Shown piece after piece: positions 22,277-34,000 of a stretch of DNA of 64,000 bases. The DNA is from Tubulanus polymorphus (Eukaryota > Nemertea > Palaeonemertea > Tubulaniformes > Tubulanidae), in contig NC_134025.1 of assembly GCF_964204645.1 (NCBI RefSeq), positions 27,930,001 to 27,994,000 on the forward strand, given 5' to 3'. Within the stretch, counting starts at the first letter, position 1; the number at the start of each line of letters is the position of its first letter. Under the pieces are notes generated by a model that was not told where the DNA came from, ran no database searches, and saw only the letters and a list, made by a program, of their open reading frames with translations. The position numbers and the translations under genes are program-made.

Positions 22277-24580
22277 ATGGAATTCGTCATGGGTATATTT
22301 GTGCTGTCGGTTACATGGACGGAGATTTTAGCTAGTAACATGTTAGTAAACAGAAATGGAATTGGAATGGCGAACAATTCTCAGGTGACGAATGGAATAT
22401 GCAATGTAAATTCCAGCTTTCGATGCTGGTGCGATATAGACTGTGATAAAATGCCGCCAGAATTCAATGCGACCTGCTGCGACCGTTTATTCGAACTAGA
22501 AAAATTCGACCGCGGAGTTATCGTGAAAATACGCAATTTTTCCACGTCGGAATTCAATGCAAAATTCGAAAAGAAATTCAAATCCGTCATTTATGAAATA
22601 CTGTCAAACTACTGCGTAAAAAACTGCGCTAATGAAACTCTAACGTCCGAAAGTATTGTGATAGCTTCGATTCGTCCATCTGTGTCTGGTGATATCAGCG
22701 AAGTGCTTTTAATCGCGCTATTTTTCGACTCGGACGGAAAGAATCCATCATTCTTTCAGCAAACTATTCTGAAAAAAGTGATCGAAACATATATCAACAC
22801 TTTTACTACAGAATTGGGCATTGAAATTGAACCTGTTGTGGATTTATACACCAGCAGTACGATACTACCACCGAACAGGCAACAACCTAAATCTCGTCTT
22901 AATTTGATAATTCCATTTGCAATATTGGGAAGTTTCTTCGCTTTTATCTGCATTATATCAGCAAAGAAAGCCGTCACGTAAGTATAATAATGGAAAAACG
23001 ATAATCCGTGGTTAGAAATTTAGAAAATAGCCCAACGGGGAGAGATAGACATGGGTGAAAGTAGTTTCGATGGTGGATCAAATTTACCCACGCACGTGTG
23101 TATCATTGTGCGAATTCAATTAGTTAAGATTTGCTGATTTAAAAACGTTGATGATATGTCTTGTCAGGTTCGACTAGAGATCGTTAATTTTTTGCGCAAT
23201 GGACGTGATTAATGAGTTGTTATCGATCTCATCTATCAAACAAATGTACATTTGACACAAGCGTCTGGTTTTATTATCGGTTTTGAAACTAAAAGCCACA
23301 GACGCTCATTCATCGAAGACTTCTACCGTGCCATCTTCAATTTGAATAATACAAAAAGTCCCATATGGAAATTAACTGCAGGGACGAGATTTAGATCTCA
23401 TATAAACCTCCATCTTAGATGATTTGTGCGACGCAGAAAAACTTGCCAATCCCTACCTAGGATAATGTATACTATTTAAAGTCGATGTGTCTATCGATTT
23501 TAGATCAATTGAATTCTGAACGGCATCTTTTGAAAAATTATTCGTAGAAATTTCTCTTTGATGTGTGTAAAAACATAAACCATGTTTTCTCTCCCGGTGT
23601 ATTGCTATTCACCCTTGGCAACGTAAGAGTTCATTGGTTTAGAGTTTGGGCGTTGGCTGCAGTGAACGATGGTGTTCAGGCTTATATTGATATCAATCCT
23701 ACAATTAACTTAGTGCAGAATAACGCCATAGTCAGCAAACATGTCATATTAAGTAATGAACACTTTCGATTTGTGAAGCACTAAATTCAGAATTCGTGAA
23801 AGTGTAGAGAAAGCAATATCTATCTTTTCCAAACCTCGATGATTTGGCATAGTAGATAATATTACATCACTTAACTGCTTATTATTACGTATTACCATGG
23901 AGACTGTGAGTTAATGTAACTTATTCGTAATAATCAGTATTTATTCGATTCATGCAGTTTATTATATCTGTTGGCAATCGTCCGTTCGCAGTGTATACGG
24001 CAAGAACAATATCGTTTACAAATTAGCCTAATATCTGTATCATCTATCTGTGTCGTGATTTAGGGACAGACGGCGGATCGTAAAACGCATCAAGGCTAGA
24101 CGTAAAGTTCGCGAACTAGCCAGAGCGGCTCGAGCTGAGGCACGAACAAAGAAAGATGTGAACGCTAACGGTATTAAAAACAACTCGAAAAATGGTGTTA
24201 AAGAAAATGGAGTCCATGGCGGTATTGTTACCGTAGAGGGCAAACTAGAAGACGGTGTAAAAGCCATTAATAATGGCTCTGTGCATACTGCAGAAAATAA
24301 TAACAGTACCAGAAGTAATGGTGTAACGAACGGTCATATTTCTAATGGCGAGGCAGGCGAACGAAGATCAAGTTACGTCGTCCGTAATGGACAGTGGGCA
24401 TCATGTGACGAATCTCATCCCAGAAATGGACATGTACCTCGTTTAGAGCGAATGCAACGTAAAACAAGATCAGATGATAGATTAGTCACTACTTCATTCA
24501 ATGATATTGGTATTAGAGAAGTAGATGAAAAAGGTTCAATTGACGGGGTTGACAACTACGCATTTAATGACGATAGATAG
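22277..24580 (+). CDS. Undescribed type I membrane protein, somatomedin-B-like Cys motif
   Basis: Two exons, 22277-22977 and 24064-24580 (phase 2), 405 aa. Residues 1-20 (MEFVMGIFVLSVTWTEILAS) are a signal peptide. Next is CxCDxxC followed by CC (CWCDIDC ... NATCC), the core spacing of somatomedin-B-type knots though with a longer last loop. A region of about 110 residues without clear family follows; its alternating strands and helices around KFEKKFKSVIYEIL recall SEA-like folds (inference). A hydrophobic segment (LNLIIPFAILGSFFAFICII) spans the membrane. The second exon encodes a very basic juxtamembrane stretch (RRRIVKRIKARRKVRELARAARAEA), then an Asn/Gly-rich tail with repeated NG dipeptides. 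ATG 22277 was chosen because the longer frame starts at GTG. Not recognised; a membrane receptor or adhesion role is only a guess. Confidence 0.72.
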
Positions 24581-27393
24581 CATGCATGTGTTCCGTTTTA
24601 AGTGTCGACTAATAGATACCGTTTAGATTTTATCAATTTCATTAAAAAAAAATTGGATTTAGAAAAATTATTAGATGTTTTAGTACACTTGGTTGATTCC
24701 ATTACAGGATGTAAACACTGATTTTGTGAATTCTTCTGTGTGGAATTTATCATCCATGAAAATTGAATGCTTTTTCAACATTCAAATTGAAAATATTCAG
24801 ATTAGTGATTTAAAAATCACATCCGTCCAGTAACCACTAATTATGATCAAAATTTTTTAGGTATCTCTAAAATCAGGGGAAATCTATTTAAAAAAACCGA
24901 TAGAACACGCGATAGAAGTTCCATGGTTACAGTCAATAATTCTAACTGCATTCGATGATTATTCGTCTCTTTCAATCAAAACGTTGACGCGCTCGCGGTG
25001 AAATTGCAGAAATCATCGGTGATGATAATCCCCTTATGATCACCGCTCCAGATCACTCCAGTGTGAGCAGCCTTATTGGTTTTAAAATAAACATTCACTT
25101 ATCGCAAATCGAACAAATCTATTTTTGTTAATGGATAATTTGATATGATTTCTACGACATTTCGTTTTCAGATCTACATTCAAGCAAACATTGATCAATT
25201 ACTTTAATACTTCCTAGACGACGTTTTCCATGTTATTTCCAATGCATTGAACCAACTGGAAGTATTTCAAGGATCCTATAGTCCTTGTTTATAAGTTTAC
25301 GTTGAGTTATTTGATCATAAATCTATCACTCCATCCAAGCACATACTCAGTTTGTGTTAGTTCTATACACGACATTGATTTGCCTTCCCATTTAGAAATA
25401 GAATTAGTAGTTTTCCAGTGTAACCAATTAACTAGATTGTAGCTTCCTATTTATAAGATCCCATAGAAAACATTCAGTATTCGTTTACTAATTTATTTAT
25501 TTATTTATTTATTTAATTGGTTTATTTACATCCATGATAATATTGTTGAAATATAATATATATCATATTATCATGTACACGTACTACTAGGATAGGGTGT
25601 AGTGATTGTACCGTGTGATAGCATGTATATGAAATACGGTTAATCCATTTGTAAGTAAATAATGTTTGATTACATATTCACTTACATCATCATCATCATT
25701 ACTTCATCGTCATTTCATATTTTGTTTCATAAAAAAAATAATGTGATCAATATCATTTTTAGCATTTTATGAATTTAAACACGATAATCATAAATGAACA
25801 TGGCAATTTTTGTTTTGAAAATATGTGTTATGACCCGTCTAATGCCACTAAGGGTTAGAGTTGGTTTCCATACCCTGTGTGGGCACGCATTTGTGCGTGA
25901 ATTCTCATATCTAAATGTAAACAATTACATCGATTATACGAACAAAGAGGCAAATTACAAAACATGTTTTTATCACAAAAAAATGTATTTATCAACGTGT
26001 GAATGATATCAGATAATGATTTTTCACCAAGTTACTCCATCAAATCGATAGGTTAACGTTCTCTATGATGTCGATAGCATTTATTCCATCAGATTCGAAT
26101 GGTTCTTGTGATAATACATGTATATTGTGAATCATTTATTATACTTACGTGAAATTTTATTCTGTTATTTTCCACGCATCATATTGGTATAAAGTGCACT
26201 ATTTTGTAAGTAGTTTTGACCAATAACTTGCACCAAAAATATCATTTATACTTATTATAGCATGAAAAAAAAGATTTTTTGTATATTGATATGAAGTCTA
26301 TTCATGTTTCATCTGAATTCCTATGGTGTTATATGGATTTGTGTTATGTCTCTTCCTGTATAAATACACATATTTAGAGGCATTTAATAAAGGTCGAAAT
26401 ACCGTGTATATTTGATGCACAATATTTCATCGTTTCCATGTATACTACATAAATCGAAATAAAAATGTATTGATGATCGAACATAAATTTTCTTCCAGTT
26501 ACTTAGTCGAGAAATAATCGGAACGTAGCTGTTTCTATATGTCCCCAGGACGTTTCCTTTCATTATCATTCGAGTTACGTATTGATGAAGTCTTTTGTAA
26601 GAGGCAATAAAGCGTTCGTGTCACGATGGCCACTGCGTGTAATAGGGTAAAAGGGTCGATCATGTTGCAGCAAAACAAATCTAAGTAACCAACTATATAT
26701 CATCATCATCAGTTAATGCGTAAAAAGTTTCTATGGTTACGAGTTGAATATTGTTCGGAGTTTACACAGCGCCCAAGGCGGATACAATTACCTCTCAAGA
26801 TTTTCTTCTTTCAATATTGATATTCTATATCCAGCTCTGACACTCGATTAACCAGAATCTTTTTCTTCCAATGGTTTAACCCTAAAGATCAAATCCTATC
26901 TGAATTGGAATTAATCACTGAATTGAGACCGTCCATCAGGAGTTTATAAAACCTCGGCTTGGAAACTGTCATCCGGTGTGAAATCTATGAAACCATAAAA
27001 ACAACTTTAAATCTATTATAGATTATTGAAGGAAAATATTGAGGGATCTGAACGTCATAGAAACTAGTGGAAATCGATAACTCCGCAAATCTTCCATTGT
27101 GTAAGTTGTCACAAATCCCAAAAACGCTGACATAGACAAATGATTCACAAAATACACAGACAAATTTTAATGCTACAACATATTACACGTTTATCTCAAT
27201 TATTCATACTTGATGCATTACTAGATACATATAGTCAGACGACACCTGAAAGTATAACAATATGAAGTGAGTGTTGAAATCTTGCACGAAAGCGACCAAA
27301 GTAACCCGAGATAATCCCCAAAAAAATCTTAACCGTGCATTAAACATACCTACAGCTTAGGTCTATCCAGGGAGGTGCCACCTTATTGTTTAT
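24581..27393. other. Long 3' UTR or gene-poor stretch with simple repeats
   Basis: No coding exon supported. ATTT tetranucleotide microsatellite at about 25492-25524 and CATCATCATCAT near 25687. AATAAA near 26386 and 26606 could end a 1.8-kb 3' UTR of the preceding gene. Remaining sequence is AT-rich and unremarkable. Confidence 0.4.
25492..25524. repeat. ATTT microsatellite
   Basis: Consecutive ATTT units (about seven) in AT-rich intergenic DNA. Confidence 0.8.
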
Positions 27394-27713
27394 CTATTCA
27401 CCAGTACATCTCATGCGACATTTTACATCATTAGAATCACAACTCAGAACGCAACTGTAAATTTGTCTGCAATGGGCGTAACATTCGTTTGTCGGGGTCT
27501 GCTGACAACCCTTGGTACAAATAGCGGCTAATTCACTCTCATCAAAACACTGGCTACCAACTAATAATGCAAATGCTAAAAATATAGAAATGCCAAAAAT
27601 GATTACAAATAGTAAAGAAAGAGCAATGTCCTAGTGCCAAACCCAGTTCAAAGTTTTTTCTAACATTTAGAATTTTCTACGAACGTACCGACAAAAATAA
27701 CTAAAAGCTTCAT
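27394..27713 (-). CDS. Small secreted peptide with four CxxxC pairs
   Basis: Two exons, 27689-27713 (25 nt) and 27394-27575 (182 nt), splice in phase 1 (donor GTACGT, acceptor TTTTTAG) to a 68-aa product. Residues 1-17 (MKLLVIFVAFALLVGSQ) are a clear signal peptide. The mature chain of about 50 residues carries eight cysteines as CTKGC, CYAHC, CVLSC and CRMRC (28/32, 40/44, 50/54, 61/65); a ninth (18) sits at the signal cleavage region. CxxxC spaced along helices is how disulfide-stapled helical hairpins are built, including some antimicrobial peptides and some marine-worm neurotoxins. I cannot assign it to a family. A consensus TATAAATA lies about 50 nt upstream. The gene stands alone in gene-poor DNA. 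A role in defence, venom or mucus, or as a signal, is inference. Confidence 0.75.
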
Positions 27714-27761
27714 GATGTCGTCTGTTTATCAACTGTGTAGATTTATCGTCACCGGTTTCTA

Positions 27762-27771
27762 TTTATACAAA
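27762..27771 (-). promoter_or_regulatory. TATA box of the secreted-peptide gene
   Basis: On the minus strand GTATAAATAG (+ strand CTATTTATAC) matches the TATA consensus and sits about 50 nt before the ATG. This suits a TSS about 20-25 nt upstream of the coding start. Few other genes in the window show such a box. Confidence 0.65.
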
Positions 27772-29084
27772 TTTACAAGAACATAGAAACCTAAATGTAA
27801 ACATATTTTATGATACGATGTACAGTTATGACAGTAATGATGCTTCATTAGTGTAACAGTTATCACCAGTTATCGCCCGTATGCAAACACATTTATTCAT
27901 ACGTATCACGACAATCATAATTTGATGACGTTATTTCGATATACCCACGTGTCCTGTAAACCAATATATCCACGCGTACAGACACGTGATTTTGAAGTGA
28001 ATAATTCATTGATGATGATTCAGATGTGAATTTCTATTCTTAATTGTTGAAATGAATTCACTTACGAACCTTACGATTTATTCCTGATTGACGTTGATAG
28101 CACACCTTCCCTCGGACAGGGATTCAAACTTAAGAGATGGCAGCGTCACGCGATGAAACCAGGTTCTAAATAAATCATACAATCATGGATGATTCGATAT
28201 GTACAAATTACCGTGATACTTTTTAAAATGTTTGAAATTATCATCAATCTTACTGACTTTTCATACATAGCCATTTGACTGGTGATTTCTAATATCAATT
28301 AATTAATGGAATTCACAATTGAAATACTATGAAATGAAATGCAAAAAGGTTTGCGACAAAGTGATATGAATTTTTTACATATTGATTGGATTATTTTACA
28401 TCATTCATTTCATACATGATTGTAAATTATAAAATTTGATTTCGTCACAAAATTCTTGAAAATTGTCTATGAGAAAAATTAGAGGTATTACTTATATTCG
28501 CTTTATAAACAATGGGAAAACAAGTTGAACGAATGTAAGACACTTGTAACTGACTGGGATAAAGAAAATTCACTGCAACAATAGGTAGGGCCTATTGTCT
28601 GAAATTCACGAATTGATAAGAATTGAGTGATAACATAACCAAATGAAAAGGCTAACAGACTTTGATGGAAGTTCGTCGTAATGTGGTGTAAATTCATAAA
28701 ATGATAATCTGGTGCCACTAAATCTAAGTACGTACAATATGTATTGGAATATTCTTTTAACTTTAATCAATATGCCGCCGGAAGATATGTATTCACATAA
28801 TGAGGCTTATTTTCGCTTTACTTGGAATTTACCTCCAGACCCATAGTAATTAGAACTGGGATATGGGAAACTCGTGTTAACACAGGGTAAATGATATGAA
28901 CCGTGGTAGGAAAATTGTCTACATTTCTCCCACGGTTTGTTTATACTACATTGGCTGCTCAGGTAATAGATCAGCTTTTATTAATCAATGTTATTTTGCT
29001 TCATAATAAAGCCGTGCGCGTACACATATTTTCAGTGTTTTAGTTACGGCGTTAGTAGCAGACCGTTTCAACTCGAAAAACAAA
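27772..29084. other. Gene-poor intergenic region
   Basis: AT-rich. At 28090-28170 a minus-strand AGTTTGAATCC resembles a weak polymerase III B box in a short GC-richer patch, possibly a decayed SINE. Near 28904-28938 AACCGTGG and CCACGGTT form a small inverted repeat. No exon supported. Confidence 0.35.
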
Positions 29085-30722
29085 ATGCTTCAGAGGTAAG
29101 TAACTTATAATGTATATTCATTCACAATTAGCACATAAAGTTCATTCACGTATAAAGTTTGGCGTGTTTTTAAATGTGTCTAAAACCGAATGACAGAATA
29201 ATCACATCTTTTCATTTTTGTTCAAGAAAATAAATTATATTTTAGGGAAATGACGATCAATTCGTCTGGTGCAGGGACATCTCTTCCTGACCATGGAGAA
29301 GAGGGTCATAAGTGTACTGGACAGTGTAACAAAGTAGCACAAACAGCAATGCTTAAACACGAAGTTCTTATGATGAGAAGAAAATATGAGCAATTAAGAC
29401 TTCACCAAGCCGTTTCTAGAGCCGTCGTAAGAGACGTTCTGGAGAACTATGGCTCGAAGAAATACAATATACGAAAACGGCTGAACAAATCAGAATTCAG
29501 TCGTATAAACAATGATCCAGAATTACTGAAGAGGAGTATGATCTCAGAGGATGCAAAAAGCTTTCTCGGAGAACCTGGAAACAAAAACAATTCAGCGACC
29601 AAAGATATTGGCACTGATAAAAAGGTACAAGTAGGGAAATACGGACCAAGAATATTCGATAAAACTGAAGCACTGCATCGTTCGTTCACTTTTGATTCAT
29701 TGCCGTATCCCATGAGCTCGGAAGTAAAGCGAAAACCGACGACAAAAGCCTCGAAAGTAACTCTAGATTTCGGAGATGTGAAGATAAAGAATTTCTGGAT
29801 TGGAGATCCCGAAGGGATTGATTCAATTCGACGCAATTGTCGCAATAATGACGAAAGAACGCTTCAAAAACTATTGACGTTTCACTTGAAGAAACTCTCT
29901 AGACAAAACAACGAAGAGGTTGTTGATGATGATCAATTCTATGAGGTACCGACAACTGATAACATAGTTGCTGACCAAGCCATCGTCTCACAAAGTCCGG
30001 TGCTCACAAGTTACCCGAAAAGGCAGAAGACATCGAGACCAGTACTTCTCCCACAGAAAACAAAAAGCGGGTTTATGCAGCCCTATCCCGTGATGCCTGG
30101 ATATTCCACTAATAAGTTTGTCCCGGTCCGCACTCAGTTTTCATCGACATCTTGGAATGATAAACCAGCACCAACTGTTCCAGAAAAATCACCGTTTGAC
30201 GATGCGGCAGTCGCTGTTGCCACCAAGAAGAGCAATAAACAAATAAAGACATATTCTACACCAAAACACAACGTCACAACAGCCATTCCAAAAATGACGA
30301 AATTTGTTGGAAATGAACGGAAATATGAACATTTTCAGTTGAAAGTAAATTGGAAGAAGTCTCATTCGCTTGTAACAGAACGGCCATGCCTGTGTCCTGA
30401 GCCCGGTACGATCATGGAACATGCGCCAACGGATGCCTCTCGAATCAGTAGCGGATGCTCAAATATAATGTGTGCTAGACGACACATGATATATCAACGT
30501 CGACCATCAACGACAATCAGGGCTGGTGGATTCGACCATTTCCGTGATTCACGAAGAGCGTCGATCGCCACCGCCTTTTCTCGAAGAGCGTCAATGGCTT
30601 CTAGTGTAGTGTCCGCACAAACACCCGTTTACCGCTCGGCTCAAGAACATCCGATGAATTCAATTCCCCCGAGAGGGAAAAGTGCTCCGGCTGACATAAA
30701 GCATGTTCAATTTACAGGCTGA
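29085..30722 (+). CDS. Unrecognised 495-aa basic, probably disordered protein
   Basis: An 11-nt first coding exon (29085-29095, MLQR) joins the large exon 29246-30722 in phase. Near the N-terminus are HKCTGQC (CxxxC) and a helical, charged stretch (MLKHEVLMMRRKYEQLRLHQ). The rest is rich in Lys, Ser, Pro and Thr with little hydrophobic core, so largely disordered. Near the C-terminus two copies of SRRAS (SRRASIA and SRRASMA) fit the protein kinase A consensus RRxS. No membrane segment or signal peptide. It lies on the same strand 340 bp before CATSPERE, which hints at, but does not prove, a sperm role. No family recognised. Confidence 0.7.
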
Positions 30723-31060
30723 GACACAACCGTATATTAGAATAAGTTTTATTTAATCCCTCGCATAACAGCCGATATATGACACTTTGGAAAAACATAC
30801 AATGGATAGAAAAAGATATATTCTTAGAAATGAATGCATATACAGCAATAAACTCGTTTGTACCAGTACTTCTTTTTTCGACTTTTGATCGATGTTAACT
30901 CCGTCCGGGTTCCGCGTTTTCAAACTTTTAGTCCATTTTCGCCTTTTAGCGTTACCACATGTGTGTAAAAAATACCCCGGAAGTTGTATTCTGCTATGGC
31001 ACATTTACAAACAGTATCGACCAGCTTAAAATCCACTGTCATCTAGCCCCCAAAAGCATT
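30723..31060 (+). promoter_or_regulatory. Short intergenic region before CATSPERE
   Basis: 340 bp between two genes on the same strand. It must hold the 3' end of the first and the promoter of CATSPERE. No TATA box recognised. Confidence 0.4.
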
Positions 31061-34000
31061 ATGAAAGCCCAGGTTCTTTTTACTCTGATCTTAATGCAAA
31101 TATTTGATGATTTCGTGCAAAGTAATTCCGACTGTTTTTGGAGGTGATATGTCTGACCTTTTCACAATTAGTTTTTTTTTCGATTCGCTATACGTGATTA
31201 AACAGATTACAGAATAACAATAAGTTTCTCTTCAAATAAAAATCAATTTTGTCCTTTAAATAGATTTTACAATCGATTCATTTAGGTACAGTAATCGAGT
31301 AAGTGAATCGGAATCATTTTCAACTCGACATCAAGTGAGTGCGTGCGTCAATTAATTATATGCATTCATTCATGGTTGGTGTGGTTAACGCTTTTTCGTT
31401 TTCTCAATATTCGTTAAAAGAAAATCTCGATTACATAGACCGATTTTTTTGTAGATAAAACTGGAATATTTAGGATCGCAGTCTGTAATATATTGGAATG
31501 TTCCAAATTATTGTCAAGTTCCCAACTCCAGGTATTCATTTACCAAAATTTTCAATTGTCTTAGAATGTTTGTGTTAGCTACGAACGATATATAATTAAT
31601 AGTAGACGTTTTTAATTTTACGCAAATTTCTGTGAAATTCGTTAGTATTGTGGAGACGTACATGCACTGTGAAATATCAGGACAACATCCAATATCATTA
31701 TCATTTGTAAGTAAAGAAAGTAGGCGTCTATACTTAAAAAAATATCCCGATTAACTTCTGCTGACGTAAGGAAAATCTAAATCACATTTTCTAGAATGAT
31801 CCGAATGCAGCCGAATCGTGTTTGCGTTATATCAGTGTGGAAAAGAGTCCAGCTTGTTTCCGCTGGCATGCTGCAGAACTGGGGCTCAGGTTCGAAATTT
31901 CATTTTCGATTTGAATTCATTTCAACTGTTACCACATCTAAATTTACATATGTGGTCCTACTACATTGACTTGATTATCAAAATTGTTTATATTTTCAGC
32001 GCTGGTATGGTAAAAAAGAGGGATAGTCTACAGGTATTCGAAAATGAGTACATGCACATGGAAAGTGATTATTAATGCCCGTGCATTAAAGATATCCTAA
32101 ATAAAAGATTACTTTATTTCCCCACAGGGCAGTAGATTAGGTGTATGGATCATTGATGAAGTGCACGCCTCTGAATCTGAAAGGGATGGTTCAGCAACAA
32201 CGCCATCTCTCGTAAATATTCTTATATCCAGTCAGATGTTCTGAAAATGATTTTCTCTCAGCTCTCAGCGCAATCAAACACTTAATTTTTGGGAATATAA
32301 CATATGAATGAGACCAAAAATACATAAATGTATTTTTGCTGAGACTATTGCCTGATATCAAAGGGTTAATTCTCCTTTAGGACAGGCACCGAAATTCATG
32401 TGTGTCGTCATAGCTAACTTCACTTACAAAACAATACAGTTCAATTTATCTGCAAATGATCAGATACCAATAGCGTTATCAATATAGTTTAGAAAATAGT
32501 CTTAAGAATACATTGATTCAATTTATCATCCTAGGTATCGAAATTGTTAACTAACAAGTTTCATCAGTTTGGCCAGATTCCACACGTACGCGCACAAGCT
32601 CAGCACTTGCACTACAGTCACGATGTTTGGGCGGAATATAAAGGTTTCGATGAAGATAATGGATGGTGGTTATTTCATGTACACGTGAACGAAGTTTATC
32701 AATGGGAAGCTATGATTCATGGTCAGAATATGGCGGTTGATGACTGTTTTGTAGGGTGAAAAAACTAAAACTCTCTTATCGAAGTTAAATTGCGGTACTT
32801 AAGATTCAAAGATTCTCGAACTTATACCGAATGATATTTGATTTACAGAGATGTTACAATTCTATTACCCGGAATGAAGTTCTACAATAAAATGTTCAAC
32901 TGGACGTCGATTCCGGAAAAAGTAAATTATTCAGTATTTTGACTCATCTCTGAAACTACATGATTTAAAGTGTCTTCTATTCTAATATTTTCTCAGGTTC
33001 TGCTCGTCGGTTCTTCGACGAATCCTCAGATTGTGAGAGTAAGTTTCCGCATAGAACAGCTTATCTTACAGTCGTGTTTAAAAATCGTGTTTGAAATCTT
33101 TTTGATTCTTTTTGATTTATTTGTATCTATTGATAGGATCCATGTGCTGCTAATGTCGCTGCTATCGTAGTCAAGTACGATCACCACTAAGTTACGAATC
33201 GCAAAAGAAATTCATTCGGGCATTGAGTCAATTAACACGGAAATGAATAACGACAAAGGGCTTTAATGATTCTACTCTACAAATGATAATGAAATAAATG
33301 AAATTTCTAAATTTTCAACCGATGTAAAATGCTAATATTTGAAAATATCCGATTTTACAGCACCAATATTCTTCTGACCCAGGACAACTTCATTACGGTT
33401 GATCCACTGTATGTTTTCTCGTATATAAATTCCCTGGTAAGCGATTATTTATGAAAATCAGAATTTACCAAAGTCTATATGATTACGGTAGTTTTCAGCG
33501 GCGTATGTTTATTTAGGGAAATGTGAGTATTGCAGTGGACCAGGTAGTTTTCACATCTCAGTATCTAGTCATTCTGGTTGGTAATAGCGTATATCTGGTT
33601 GATGCACATAACTTGATTCTTCTTCAACCCGCAGGTACGCGTTTTCAAAGCCAGGGAAAACTTTTAAAAATGTACTTTCACAAAAATATGTCACTTATTC
33701 TTATTTCATATGAAGGTCTTCCTTCGGGCGTTGTAACACATATTACTGGGCGCAATTGGTGCGACATGGGCGTTGATAGTTTTGTAAGTTTATTCTTAAA
33801 ATATTTTCCTTTGGGGTGTTGTATCTACCTCGCTCTAAAACCCCCCAAAAAACTCGAAAATCTGAGAATTTGTTGGGTTTTACATAAGCAGCATAAACTG
33901 GAATGTGTTTAGGATGACAACATGATGGTAGCTGCTTGGAACTCGCAAAGATTATTTGTTTATGGATTTGATGGTTCAGTGGAGTTCACAGAAGTAGCAT

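Noticed and set aside
23563-23784. 73-codon frame in the intron of the type I membrane protein gene
   Set aside because: Not in phase with either flanking exon and without splice sites at its edges.
25794-26006. 70-codon frame in the long gene-poor stretch
   Set aside because: No signal peptide, domain or promoter evidence; expected by chance in AT-rich DNA of this length.
29447-29845. 132-codon minus-strand frame
   Set aside because: Shadow of the 495-aa + strand gene; the + frame runs longer and has a supported upstream exon.
31532-31645. Extending CATSPERE exon 4 upstream through the stretch before 31646
   Set aside because: Acceptors at the upstream AG positions give a frame conflict with exon 3 or an immediate stop; only the AG at 31644-31645 keeps the frame.
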